In this document: in pieces, positions 1-11,808 of the stretch
Layout of the letters: every line of letters starts with the position of its first letter
How positions within the stretch are numbered: position 1 is the stretch's first letter
From: Spirodela intermedia
Taxonomy: Eukaryota; Streptophyta; Magnoliopsida; Alismatales; Araceae
Assembly (NCBI GenBank): GCA_902729315.2
Contig: LR746265.1
Location: forward strand, 4,754,892-4,818,891
Length of the DNA stretch: 64,000 nucleotides
Reading direction: 5' to 3'
Position numbers and translations under genes: made by a program
The notes under the pieces: generated by a model
Database searches by the model: none
What the model saw: only the letters and a program-made list of their open reading frames with translations
Told to the model about the DNA's origin: nothing

Positions 1-848
1 ATATTTATATTAATTTGGAATAAACACGCTTGGGACTTGTTCTTCACCTTGGAATCTCCACGACGTCATCTCACGCCATCCAGTCCAACTTGGGCATAAC
101 GTGCTGCTGGGCCGTGGCCATACTTTGACTATTACAGTGTACGAGCAAGACTTCAAACAACGAACTGTACACCCCCCCCCCCCCCCCGCCTGCCCCTTCA
201 ATATTTCGTCTCCGAGATAACATTTTAAATAGGGAAATTCTAAAAAAAATTAGTCAATTCCCCTGATCGGGGACCAAGTCTCGAATTTATAGAGCACGGG
301 CCGGACCGGTCGCTCGGTGTTGCCCACGTGGTTTTGACTGGCCTGGTCTTACGAGAAAGCTAAGCCCCAATGGGGATTACCAGGCTGGCCCCAGTTCCGC
401 CACAAATGGGTTCATGCTGGGCTCGGGCCATGTGGAAGCCTGGTGGGCCACGCCAGAAATCCAACACTCAGCTAAGTATAGAAAAAAAAAAAAAAAAAGA
501 AAAAAAAACGGGAAATTTGAATTTCTTCAGCGAGCTGATGTATTTCACCCTCGGAGTTTTGCGGTATAGATGACATTTTGACGGGTATGGAGAAATAACT
601 GGCCTTCACTGAAAGACGGTTCCATTAAATCTCTCTAATTGAATATCTTGAAAGAATCGCACAACATCCAGCAACTTGTTTCCGACGTCGACCCGGTGAC
701 GACCCTCGTCGCCTAAAACCATAAGCTCGCTCTTTGACTGCGAGCGACACTTAAAATCCGGAGTCATAGCTATTACTATGTGTATTTAAAAGTCGAGGGA
801 GGCGGTGCGGTCGTGATCACACCAGGCGGAGGGTCCCCCACGGCGTCC
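1..848. other. Intergenic, downstream of the transporter gene
   Basis: No gene is recognised here. The stretch holds a 16-base poly-C run (172-187), an A-rich tract (about 482-508) and one CACGTG motif near 325. The short open frames have no recognisable similarity. The part next to 849 is probably the 3' UTR of the minus-strand transporter gene. Confidence 0.6.
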
Positions 849-3141
849 TCAAGAAGGTTTAAAGAACCGAAACTTGAGGCCCTTGATGACGATGCTCCAC
901 ACGCCGGCGATGACCAGCAGGATGCTCAGGGCCATGCCCAGCACCCCCAGGACCATGTTGATACCCCACATCAGGCTGTACCTCTTGGGCTTCTTGATGC
1001 TCAGCCACATGAAGCACGGGTACGACAACGTCACCGGCAGCGCCACGCCACCGACGAGGCTGGCCATGTCGGAGAGGAACGGGAAGGCCACGCCGATGAG
1101 GAAGGCGATGGCCCCGAAGAGGACGCGCATGGCCGATCGGAGCCACTTCGGGCAGGGCTTGTTCTTCTTTTTCGTGTAGCCCGCCTCCATTATGTCGAAC
1201 ATCGGCATCCCGTAGATCTGGAAGGCGCAGAGGCAGTTGACCACGACGAGCATCGCCGTCAACCCCAGCACGCGCTTTGAGGTCTCCGCGCCGTGGAACC
1301 TGTACATCGCACTGAGAATCCCGTTGGGTGGTATCTGCAATAGCACGGCGGAGGGTTAGATTTTGTGAACCGTATCAGATGATCATACTCGAAACTGATT
1401 ATCAGGGGGGATGGCGACTGGAAATATTTGCTCCTTAGTTCGCTCCACACGTTTACGCACGCGAAGTGAACCTTCGACTGACTATATCGCACGGTCAACG
1501 CCGACGGAAAACACGCAGGATTTCAAATGTATAATCACATATGAACGGATCACCAAAGCAATCGACTGGTACTATTTTTCTTTCTCTTCGGGAGGTTAAG
1601 TTTTGATAGTAGTAGTTTACTAGAAATGGCCAACCCCAGGAAATAGCGGGTGCATGCTTACCAGATTGCCGTATGCCCAGTAACCGGCGATGGCAACGGG
1701 GAAGAGGCACCCGGCGATGACGGCGCTGGCAATCCTCACGCCTTTCCACATAGGGACGCGAGAGGGGTGCTTTTCGGTTGATGGCATCGTCGCCTGCAGC
1801 AGACCGGATCGAATCAGCTGAGAAGACCCCAGAAAAGATCGTACATGCTTGATGAAGGTTTCCAATTCATCCTCTCACGTTACCTGGATCTCCAGAACGA
1901 GGTTATGGCCTCTGAAAGCAAAGGCGATGATTCCGATCCCGTTCAGGACCCCCAGGACGCTCTCCACCTCCGATTTGCCCTCCACGGTGGTGTAGGATAC
2001 GCCCTCTGGCCTCCCCTTGGCTAAGGAGAGAACCCACAGGATGGTGCAGTAGGCAACGGCGGTGATCGAGCCGACGAGAGAGACTCCGGCTATGGAGTTG
2101 AGGTTGGGGAGCTGGGAGATCAGGACGGCCGCGCAGGTAAATACCAGGTACCACTCGATGGCTGTCAGTGGCTTGGACCGGCACTCGGGTCCGCAGACGA
2201 TTTCGTAGAAGAGCTTCATGCTTCCGCCGCCGATGATGATGAGGGCCGTGCAGATGCCAGCCGAGAGGTACATGGTGGGAAACTGAACCAGGGCGTTTCC
2301 AAGCTTCTCCCCTGCACGGCGGAGTCGATCAGTTCTCCTATTTAACCATGCCATGGTCACGGTCACAGAGAGAGAGAGAGAGGGAGGGAGAGAGGTCTCA
2401 CCGAAAGCCTTCAAGGAGAGTTGGAGGTATCTGCTGTAGCGGACTCCAGACTCAGATTCATGAAGTTGGGTGAGTATCCAGAGCGCGTACAACTGCCACA
2501 TGAAGCCAAGCGAGAGGCCCAAGATACCCCACACCCTGCACAAGCGAGAAAAAGTTCTCTTAGGCGTCATGAACGGAAATGGGAGGAGGAAGGGTAATCC
2601 TCGGCGGGTTCTTCTTGTCTTACCAGCCGAGGAAGGAGAAGGCAACGGGGAGAAGAAGCGCCTGGAAACCGATCCCAGCGCAGAGAGTGTGGAATGCGGC
2701 GTAGAAGGCGTTGCCGCTCCTCGACTCCGTGATGGGAAGCCAGGCGTCCTGCGGGTCGAGTCTGGTGAGGTGGCCGACGTCCTCGAGGTAGTCCCTCACC
2801 GTCGCTGCCGCTTTCCTCATCGGGCTGGCCAGCGGCGTGATGTACTGCATAGGCGTCCTCGGCGTTCTCGGCGTCTTCGGCGTCTTCGGCGTCATTGGCG
2901 TCATCGGCGTCATCGGCGTCCTCGGTGTCTTCGGCGTCTTCGGTGTCTTCGGAGTCTTCGACGTCTTCGGCGTCACCGAGGCCTTCGGCGTGGAGGGCGC
3001 TAGCAGCGGCGACCGCGACATGGACGGCGAGTGGAGCTGCGACGGCGGCGCGGAGATGACCGTCCTGGTGTACGACGACATAGTTGGAGTCGCCGGCCAG
3101 GAGTAATCCTCCACCACCTCCTCCTCCGCAGCCCTCGCCAT
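849..3141 (-). CDS. LHTL8: Lysine/histidine transporter-like 8 (amino acid permease, AAAP family)
   Basis: Five exons on the minus strand: 3141-2624, 2535-2402, 2311-1884, 1793-1662 and 1334-849. All introns are GT-AG and the frame stays open for 565 residues. The protein matches the plant LHT-like 8 subgroup of amino acid permeases, multi-pass membrane proteins expected at the plasma membrane. Signature stretches include DAWLPITESR before the first membrane helix, SQLPNLNSIAGVSL in the middle, FAFRGHNLVLEIQ at the end of exon 3 and a C-terminus ending FFKPS. The start is the ATG of MARAAEEE; an upstream in-frame ATG at 3177 would add 12 charged residues and is less likely. The cytosolic N-terminus carries an unusually long Thr-Pro-Lys/Met/Arg repeat (about residues 55-100). 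The subgroup name is secure; the transported substrate is not, because LHT-like 8 proteins are poorly characterised. Confidence 0.92.
2852..2976 (-). repeat. Coding minisatellite encoding Thr-Pro repeats
   Basis: On the plus strand a 9-base unit of the type GGCGTCTTC and its 6- to 9-base variants repeats for about 125 bases inside exon 1 of the transporter gene. Read on the coding strand it gives a run of TPK, TPM and TPR triplets. All units keep the frame, so it is an in-frame expansion rather than a lesion. Confidence 0.85.
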
Positions 3142-3655
3142 TCTCTCCCCCTCTCCTTTCCCTCTTCTCTCCCTCAAACTACGACAGATGAGGCAGGCTA
3201 CCCTCCGGTGCCTTCGTCTTAACGTGGTTGTTCTTGTGGGGAGGATACCCCGTCAACAAAGGCAGCTCAGGCGGAGCCCGCCACCCTTCTTTATTCGGCC
3301 TATCATATGAAAATCCCTTCGCCGGCTGCGGCCTCCGAGAGGGTTGGTGAGGGATGCGGCCAACGTCGGACGGCCAGGCGGCCGCCGTTGACTAATCCCC
3401 TAAGAAAGGCGACAGGAACCGGTGAGGGAGGAAGAACGTGGAGAACCTCCATGATTGGCTTCTTTCACTGGCAGACATGCAACAACCAAACATTAAATAT
3501 AGTAGAATGATCTATAATGTTCCATATTTCGTATTGTCGATTAACGGAGGAAAAGCTGATCACGGAAGATAATCTGGACGCGCGCACGGTCCGTTGACTC
3601 CCCCAATAAATCGGTTCAAAGAAAGATAACCCTCGTTTGACAGCTCCCTCAGGCA
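3142..3655. other. Intergenic between transporter and RDR2
   Basis: About 510 bases separate the transporter start codon from the RDR2 stop codon. They must hold the transporter promoter and 5' UTR and the RDR2 3' UTR. I see no gene, and no clear TATA box that I would defend. Confidence 0.6.
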
Positions 3656-4473
3656 TCAGATATGGACGCACTTCCGAGACTTTATTGACAGCAGAATGTC
3701 GCAAATGGCCCAGGGAAAGCTCAAGAAGCTCGAGTCCAAGCCGTAGTTCGGGTGGTAGGTAACGTGGTACCATGCAGACGCCATCTTCGGCCGGTCGTCC
3801 TCACTACAGCCGTCTCGGAGCCAACCCCCCGCCTCCTCCTGCAAGGCCCCGATCGCCACCAAGATCCGGTCTTTGACTTCGGCGTACCTCCGCCTGTCCG
3901 TCCGCAAGTACACCGACCTGTTTCGGAGATTACCCGTCAGAATCTCGTCCTCGCAGGTTGCTCCGAAGTAGTCCATTAGGTCTCTCAGTTTCTCCGCGTA
4001 CAGGTCCCTGTGGCCCTTTGCGGCGTCAAGAAAGGCCTCGAAGCCTTTGACCTGGAGGTCCCCGTCGAAGTTGACCGGATTCGAGGAAGCCGCGCGGGGG
4101 TGGCGGCGCTCTGCGATCCTGTTGTAGAGCTTCCCCAGTACCCCGCTCGAGGTGTATGTGGGCTTGTCCCATCTTTCCATGAAGTCCGGGTACTCCTTGG
4201 GCCTGAGAAGCTTCGGCATCTCTGCCGGCGCCCCGGATTTCGCGAAGTCAACGGACGCGGAATGGAGTCTCGCCAGTTGCAGGCAGGCGCCGCTCCGAGC
4301 TTTGCTTCGCGCACGGTCTGCATGGACAAGATGGGCTGTCGAGATCGCTCCGAGGGTATCATTGATCATGTAGTCCACGAAGAACCTCTGAATTTCCTGC
4401 CTCATTTGACCATTGATCGCGTGAAGTCAGCCCAATAATAATCCTAAGCTCTCCGCATCATAAAAATGTATAT

Positions 4474-4513
<40 letters not shown>

Positions 4514-7500
4514 GATGGAGGATGATGCATAAAATAATATCAGATTCTCGAGACAGAAGTGGAAATTTGTTTCTTCATACCTCCAATGTTACCTCATGGT
4601 CCATGATACGAGGCCTACGGGGGATGTAATCCATTGGCTCGTCAGTCGTCGGGGGGATGAGATTTTCGTCCCAGGAAACAAAATACAGGTCGCCGTCCAG
4701 GTCGCCGCCGGAGCACTCACTTGGATGAGGCCTGCGATGAATCAGAATTGTCATATAAGGGGAAAAGAAATCGTTCACGACACCATTCTTTCGGCGAGTT
4801 CCAAAAAAGAGCATCGCAGTTCAAGCTGCGATGATGACGGTCTGTAAAGTTTGGTTCGACGAGGCTTGATTAGCCTTCATGGCAACAACATTTCGAGATT
4901 ATCACACGAAGAACCATTTATCTTCCTCCCGCAGCCGGTTAAAGGCCGAATCTTGCCCAATATGGTATAGAGTTGAGGGTCAACGTTCATGCCGGAGCTA
5001 AAATCACAATCAGCTAATTACACCAGTGAGCCGTAATCCTTCTTTGCCCGGAGCAGAATCCAAAGGCGAGGACTTACATCGCCGTCGATACTAGTACCAG
5101 CCGTCGCCTTGGATCTCTCATGCAGGCAGATCCGTCCTCTTGTAGGAAGTTGTATAGCCAAGAAGTTTTGTAAAAGAACAAAAAAAAGAGGGAAAAAAAG
5201 GGGTTCAAAGCTTGAGATACGAGGTACTACCTCTCTCCTTTCTGGGGAAAGACGATGCAGTCGACCAGGCCCTTCTCCTCCAGAATCCATTCATATACCG
5301 CATCAAGAACTCGAATGTCGCCCGGATGGAGGCAGGGGTTCTTCGTGACGACCACTTTCCCAATCACAGCCGCCGTCGTCCCGTCGATCTTTCTGAAAAA
5401 AGCTCGGTCTCCGTCTTGCAGCTCTGAGCTCGTCATGGTCACTCTGACGTAAACTTGGCCGTAGTTCAGAGCGCGCGCTTCGTCCAAGCAGCCGATCAGG
5501 ACACGGCCCCTGGGTACAAATATCCGGCACTTACTCCTCATCTCAGAGAGCTGGGATTCGTGGCGAGCTTTGAGGAGCATGGAAAGATAGGGTTCGGCGC
5601 TCGGCTCGTAGCCATGAATCAGCATCTTCATGGCTGTTCTAGCGTCACCTCCGGCCGCGCCCTCCAGAACCTTCATGGCTGCCTCTCTGTTATCAAGCAT
5701 TTCATCCAGATCGCGCATGTTCTTGCGCTGAAGATCTTCAAAGACTTCATCCCTCACGCCCAACGTTGACAGAAGACAGATGATCTCCCTGTTCAGATAG
5801 CACGGCGTGCTCTCACTCCACCTGGTCACATTGAGCATGGTGTTCGTCGAATCGAACTTCTGCATGCTCCTTCGCAGCGAGAGCTTCCGGAAGGAGTTGC
5901 GATCGATGGCTACAACGCCCTTGTAGCCGCCATACCTTATCTGGAAGGCGGAAGGGGTGTGATTCAGTCCACACTTCTGGGCGACTTGCCTGGCAAAGGA
6001 CAGAGAGATCTTCCCGATCCCATCTGAGAAACAGTAGTCGATCCCATTTGCAGAAGCTTCAACGTCCTGAATAATCTCCGCCTCCTGGTGGGGGACGTTG
6101 AATGTTTGGATCGAGGAGCTGAATAGCTGGCCCATCCTCGCCGCACATTTAGAAACGCTTCTTATTTTATTGAACCGACCCATCCAGGCTCTGATTTCCT
6201 CTGCCCTGACACCATGGTTGGAGGCGAACATCCAGGCCGAATGTCCACGGAGTTGACTGGCAGAAAAGGCTAAGAACTCGAACTTCTTCTCGCCAATGGA
6301 GATCCCTTCCCTTAGAACGGAGAATATCCGGCGGTAAATGCTGGTCCTGTAGGGCTCTGAGAACGCGCCTGATTCGATCCTCGTTGAGATCGCATCGGAG
6401 GGAATCTTACTCCAGTCTTCCTCAACGAAGGATACTCGAAGGAAATCGGAGGCGTATGCAACGTAATGCTTCAGCACATAGTTGGATGCTTCCAGCTCAG
6501 GGCCCACAAGGTAAACCCTCGACGGAGTCACGAGAGCTCGGTGGCAATTCATCACCGTGTTGCTCGAGGAAACATGACTCCTCTGATCTCTCTGGGCTTT
6601 GCCCGAGTGATCCTCGATGAATTTCGCAGGATCGAAGCAGGTGGATTTCTCCCTCCGCAGCTTCACCAGGATCTGCCCAGCCTTATCCACTGGCAAGCTG
6701 CTTAATCTGTGAAAGAGTCTTGAGTTGACTTGCCCGTGGGAGATCTTCTGCGTGTGCACAAGATAATTAAGTTGGAAGAAGATCTCATATGGCAGAGGCG
6801 AAAGAGGATCGAGTCGGTAGCTGATAATGGGAGGAAATTCTGATGAACAATGATTCTCTCTTCCCTTGGTCATACGTAGATCACCAAGCGATTCATAGAG
6901 AGGAAGATTTCTAATCGCATCTTCCAATCTGGATGATTCCCCAGGGAAATCCAGACAGAAATACGACGATTGCCCAATAGAGCGGGATGCTGAAAAGTCA
7001 ACCGAGCGAACCCAGCGAAACTGAAAGTCCTCTTTGCAGAAATGGTACCGGTCAACTCTGAATCTTGGCGTAAGAGTGGGACCAGAAATTCTATGGTATA
7101 TCCTCGGTGCGTATTTCAGCTTCAGAAAAAATCAAGAAAAAAATCATGTCAGATGCCAGTCAAATGGACGAACAGATCTCTTAAGATTAGTCAAATGCCC
7201 GAGAATTCAGATGCAAAGTCCGGCGGGAAGGTGAGTCTGAAAGGTTCTCTCTGACTTTGTGGAGCTAATGGGAATAAGTAAAATCGTGATGATCCACAGA
7301 CGAAAGAACGAAGTAAAAAATGCCAAAGAAAGTATGCAGATTTTGAACGGACCTTTGCGCCTGCTACAGATTAGACCGTGGACTTTAAGGTTTTTAGAGT
7401 CTATGGTCAATTTTTGATGCTGTATGACTCCCAAAAAACCCGTCTGATGACATAATCTGCCATTCCAATTCCGTAATGCGAAGTTCGAGTAATGCGAAAC

Positions 7501-8163
7501 GGAAGTTGCGAAGTTTCCCTTTTCTCAGGGGGGAATTCCGTGCAGGGATTGTACAGGAGGAGCAACTCGCATGAATAATAGATGACATTGTCTGAGAGTT
7601 TCCTGATCAATTTGTTCAAATGCAGATGGCGCTACCTTGAGGAGGATTGCAGTTTCTCTCTCTTCACGCACGGAACAGATAAAGCTCCCGCTGATATCCC
7701 CAAACATTATTTCCAGCTTGTAGAGGCGCCCCTCCTGCTCCAGCAACACCTCCACCTTCTGCCTCTCCGGCATCAGCTCCACCCGGACGCCTTCCCAAGT
7801 CTCGAGCACCTCCATCTCGCGTTCTCCCGAGAGGAAACCGGCGCGCAGAACCGCTCCGCACAGGCGGTTCCGGGGCTCCGCCGGCCTGACGATGATGTCG
7901 TCGAATACCTCGGACAGGAGGAGGCGCGCGCGCTGGAAAACCCCCAGCCGGCCGTCGGCGTGGCGGCGCAGGGCCTCCTCGGCGGCGTCGACGGTCTCGA
8001 ACTGGATTCTCCCGGCGCCGCGGGACTTCCAGTTCTCGTGGACGGTGAATATCTCGCAGGCGAAGACGGAGCCGACGGCGCCTTCGAAGAAGTCGAAGAG
8101 CTCCCGCGCGACGGCCGTCATGGGTATGCCGGAGACGCCCACCGTCGCCCTCGCCGGCGCCAT
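3656..8163 (-). CDS. RDR2: RNA-dependent RNA polymerase 2 (RDR2)
   Basis: Four exons on the minus strand: 8163-7636, 7119-5231, 4731-4581 and 4396-3656, giving 1102 residues, close to the roughly 1130 of Arabidopsis RDR2. The N-terminus (about residues 1-85) is RRM-like. The catalytic signature GGDLDGD falls in exon 3, with the aspartate motif at about residues 816-820. Strings typical of RDR2 rather than RDR1 or RDR6 are EEDWSKIP, CAARMGQLFSSS, SFRKLSLRRSM and FFVDYMINDTLG. In the family, RDR2 turns Pol IV transcripts into double-stranded RNA that is diced to 24-nt siRNAs for RNA-directed DNA methylation in the nucleus. Exon 2 must begin at 7119 (after CTGAAG), because that restores the LKYAPRIY and RYHFCKEDF strings expected there. 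The copy looks intact. A GA microsatellite lies about 115 bases upstream of the start codon. Confidence 0.95.
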
Positions 8164-8293
8164 CCGGGGGAAAGCCGAGCCCTCCTCTGCCTGCGAGGGA
8201 GACGAGCTCTCGCGTGGTTCCGCCCCCGCCCGGATTTTAAACGACGCAATTTTTGCGCGACCGTTCGGGCTCTGTATAGGAGAGAGAGAGAGA

Positions 8294-8334
<41 letters not shown>

Positions 8335-8593
8335 AGAGAGGAGAGTACCCACGTCGTAGAAACTCCAAAATATTGCCTTTATTGATTAATATCAAGAGAT
8401 AGCATTCTATTATTCCGATTATTCGGGACACCTTGAACTTCTGGAGAGAGAAAAAAATAGAAACTGCTGCCAGATTACACAAAGGTCTTACCAATTTGGA
8501 TACAAAAATGGGGAAATATCCGGGCAATGCAACATGGAGCTATGTATGTATAGATAAAAATGAAACGCAAGCATGCGCATTCGACTGATTTCT
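8164..8593. other. Promoter/5' UTR of RDR2 and 3' end of the IST1-like gene
   Basis: This short spacer between two same-strand genes holds a long interrupted (GA)n tract (8279-8341). The part nearer 8593 is AT-rich and probably includes the 3' UTR of the IST1-like gene. No gene is seen. Confidence 0.6.
8279..8341. repeat. (GA)n microsatellite in the RDR2 5' region
   Basis: About 60 bases of GA dinucleotides, with one GT and a few AA interruptions, lie some 115-180 bases upstream of the RDR2 start codon (CT on the coding strand). The tract may be transcribed as 5' UTR or sit at the core promoter. GA tracts are binding sites for BBR/BPC factors in plants; whether this one acts that way is unknown. 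Confidence 0.85.
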
Positions 8594-11110
8594 TCATGAC
8601 CTGGACCGCCTGAGAGCGTCAAAGCGAGCTGTGAGCTCTTCGTAGTCCGGCAGTTTGGGATGCACACGCGAGACCGCCACCGGAGGGGGGCGGTCAGGAG
8701 GGGGATGGCCGCAACCACCGCGGCCGCCTTCAGAGTGCCGCCGTACTTCTTCAACCTCTTCATCAGCCCCCGAATCCAACCCGTCCGAATCATCGAACCT
8801 GATTTCCGGGCGCCTCTTTACCGCCCGCGCATTGCAGCTGTGCCTCCTCTGAATCTTCTTCTTCGTCCTGTCCAAGCCGACATCATCTTCGTCATCATCG
8901 CTCAGATGCCTTCCCCCCGCCCCCGATCCTCCACTGTCCATGGAAGGCCTCGTCTTGCCCTGTGAACTCTCCTGAGCATACAAGATATTGTCCAAATGGG
9001 TGACGTAATCGCCCTGCTGCGAGCTCCGCCTGGCCAGGTGAGCTGCGGCCTGTGCAGCAGCTGTCGCCTGCTCTGCCAACTCCATTGCCGCTTGGGCAGC
9101 CGAAGCTGAGTCCTTGAACTGCATAGAAGATTTTCCCTCGTTCGAAGATCTGACCACAGGTTGTAATGTCGAGAATCAGAAACCCAGAAGCGAGAACGGG
9201 ACCGCCAAGCTTAATTTTAGACAGACAGACAGAGGGAAAGAGAACCTGAGATCTGCAGCGTTTGGGGAAGAATTCCGCATTGAAGTACCTTCCCTATCTT
9301 TGTACACGCTCTGCATGGAAGGCTTCACGGGCATGCTCGAGGCACTGAGGAACGAATGGGGCCCTTTCTGCATCACACGCCCAGATCACAAAGAACAGAA
9401 AAATGAGAGACTATAATTAATCATCACAAACCTGCTGACGAGCACGATGAAAATCTAATCCGAATCTTTAGAGCGCTCTAAAAATTTTCTAAAAGAGAGG
9501 GAGTGAGAAGAACAGGGGAAGAGCGTTCTGCACGCACCAGAGGTTCTTCCGGGGGTTTGAGAAGCTCCAACTCTGATTCTGTGGTATCCCACTCGATCTG
9601 ATACTCCTTTGCTATTTCCTTCATAAACTTTAGCTTCACTTCGCCGCTGGGAGTTCTCACTGACAACTTCTCGATCAGCTGCAAGGAGACCCATCAGACA
9701 AACCATTGTTCGTTCTCGAGGTAATTAAAAAAAAAATAAACTAAACGTATCATAGATTCATGAGACAGGGGATCGAAGAAGAGTCGGGGGGCGGGGGGGA
9801 GATCCCTACCGTCCGGTTCACGCCGGACTCGGGACGTAAATCTGTGGCAGCTGAGACAAAATCCTTGCCATACTTCTTCTCGAAGACGTCGCGAAGCCGC
9901 GAAAGCTCGGGGATATCCGAACACCTTGGAGCCGCAAAGATTAAGCTGGAGATCCCCTCTTTCAGATCAGGGGGGCAATCCCTGGACAATGAAAATGTAA
10001 GATGAGAGCACGACTCCACATGCAGGGATGAGCAACGAGAAGATGGGTCGACTATCAGACCTTTGCTTGGCGATGATCGGAAGGCGCGCCACAATCAGTT
10101 CGCAGAAGAGCTCAATGATCTCATTTGCCGCCATAATATTGTGCTCTCTGATAACATGCTCGACCTGGGAATCAAGAAAAAACTACTTGTAGCCCACCTC
10201 TCTATACGAGACTCCAGCGATTATTTCGCATAAGACTGGACACAATTTGATAAGAGCCGTTGAAAACATCAGCCCAGGCAACGAAGGAGAAAGTCATATG
10301 CCCCGTAACCCCTGTTGTAAGCCCGAAATAGTTTGATCCGAAGGATTTGTCTAGAATTGCATCTGGTTTTACAGATACCTAAGGTAAATGTGGCAGTAGC
10401 CAAACGGAAAGGAGGGGAGTATCTAACAAAGATCCCCCATTGGATTGTAGGATAAGCTAAGCTTACTATCATCTTCGTCTTCTTCCCTTAAACTCTCGGC
10501 AACTTGAGAGCAAGTTCAGGGTACCATCTGGGAACTAGTCAAGAAATAAACTAGATTTTTTTGTATAAAAAAAACATTTTATAGGAAAACTCTGTCGTTA
10601 CAATGATCAAGTAGAATAACTTGCATCGATATTTAGTGCATTGAATCTGATGAAAGATCAAAGGGTACTGGGGGTAAAATCTAGTGGAAAACCCCAATCT
10701 CAAGTTGCTGCGGTAACAAGATGGAGGAGGGACGGACGACATCCAACGAAGAAAAATTGAGATGTTTTCAAATAAAGAGTGGAGGCGAGAAGATACCCTG
10801 ATGCGGGCGGTAGAATCCTGATGGCCCTCCAAGAGCATGGCGACGTCCCGCCGCATCTGCCTCACCTGGACCTCCCTCTTGTTCCTCAGCAGCTTTATTC
10901 TCGCCACCGCCAGCTTCGCCTCAGTTTTGCTGAAATTTGGGACCCGAAGTCAATTGGGAACGAAAGAGAGACGGAGAGAGAGAGAGAGAGAGAGAGAGAG
11001 TGAGAGACGCGTTACCATTTGGAGGAGTTGAAGCCAACGCGACACAAGGACAACCCGGAGCCCATCAACTTCCGGAGGGACGCAGCGGCAGCTTTAGCCT
11101 CCGAAGGCAT
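8594..11110 (-). CDS. IST1-like protein (ESCRT-III associated, regulator of Vps4)
   Basis: Seven exons on the minus strand: 11110-11016, 10929-10797, 10164-10061, 9981-9810, 9678-9538, 9367-9246 and 9149-8594, giving 440 residues. The IST1 domain (about residues 30-205) is clear: CKTEAKLAVARIKLLRNKRE, the QMRRDVAMLLEG helix, VEHVIREHN, AAPRCSDIPEL, DVFEKKYGKDFV and RPESGVNRT. IST1 proteins bind ESCRT-III subunits and regulate the AAA-ATPase Vps4/SKD1 during multivesicular body formation at endosomes. After the domain come an Ala-rich helix (about 260-300) and an acidic patch DDDEDDVG. The C-terminus, EELTARFDALRRS, fits the MIT-interacting motif that recruits Vps4. The start at 11110 is the shortest option; an in-frame ATG at 11224 would add 38 residues. 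Exon phases agree throughout. Confidence 0.9.
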
Positions 11111-11744
11111 GGCAGAGGCCGGGGGTTGTGGGAGGTGGGCGAAGGGTGAGTATGTGGACGCGGCGGCAAGCGGCGAGTGGCACGGACGGCAGAGGGCGCA
11201 GAAGGCGGTGGAAGGGTTTCTCACGGAGTAACGGTAACCTGAGATCCAAACGTGGGAATCCCCTCTCTTGCCCGTTGAGTGGGCCCGCGAGGCTCCGTCA
11301 CTCTAAACGTGAGAAGGCGGTCGAAGCTGTCGGAGACTCGGAACACTTTTACGACACGTAGTTCCGAGCTGGGAGTGGGCAACGGCTCTTTCTTGGTCTA
11401 AGTTTCGCTGAACCACATTCGTCGCGTCGCTAAGAGAAAGGCGGCCACGACCAGCTTCGTGTAGCTCAAGGATATCCCGAATACGAAATTCTGTGGAAGA
11501 AAAAGGCTTTAAATTGTGTTAATAAAATATAAAAATAACATTTTATCGATGAAAAAGTGAAGATCATAGACACGAACGATCTGGTCATTCTTTTGCAAGA
11601 TAATATAAAAAATGTTTATTTTAATATTTTCGTCAAACCACGCTTAGAAATGGATCATAAACTGGAGCTGCAATTGGTTAGACTTTAGATTACATTGAAA
11701 TCCTGGGAGGAAATGAGGGAGAGGTTTCCATTTCGTTGTGAGAG

Positions 11745-11808
<64 letters not shown>

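Noticed and set aside
6870-7055. Minus-strand frame overlapping the start of the long RDR2 exon
   Set aside because: It is out of frame with RDR2. The true frame continues upstream to an acceptor at 7120, giving RDR2-like sequence.
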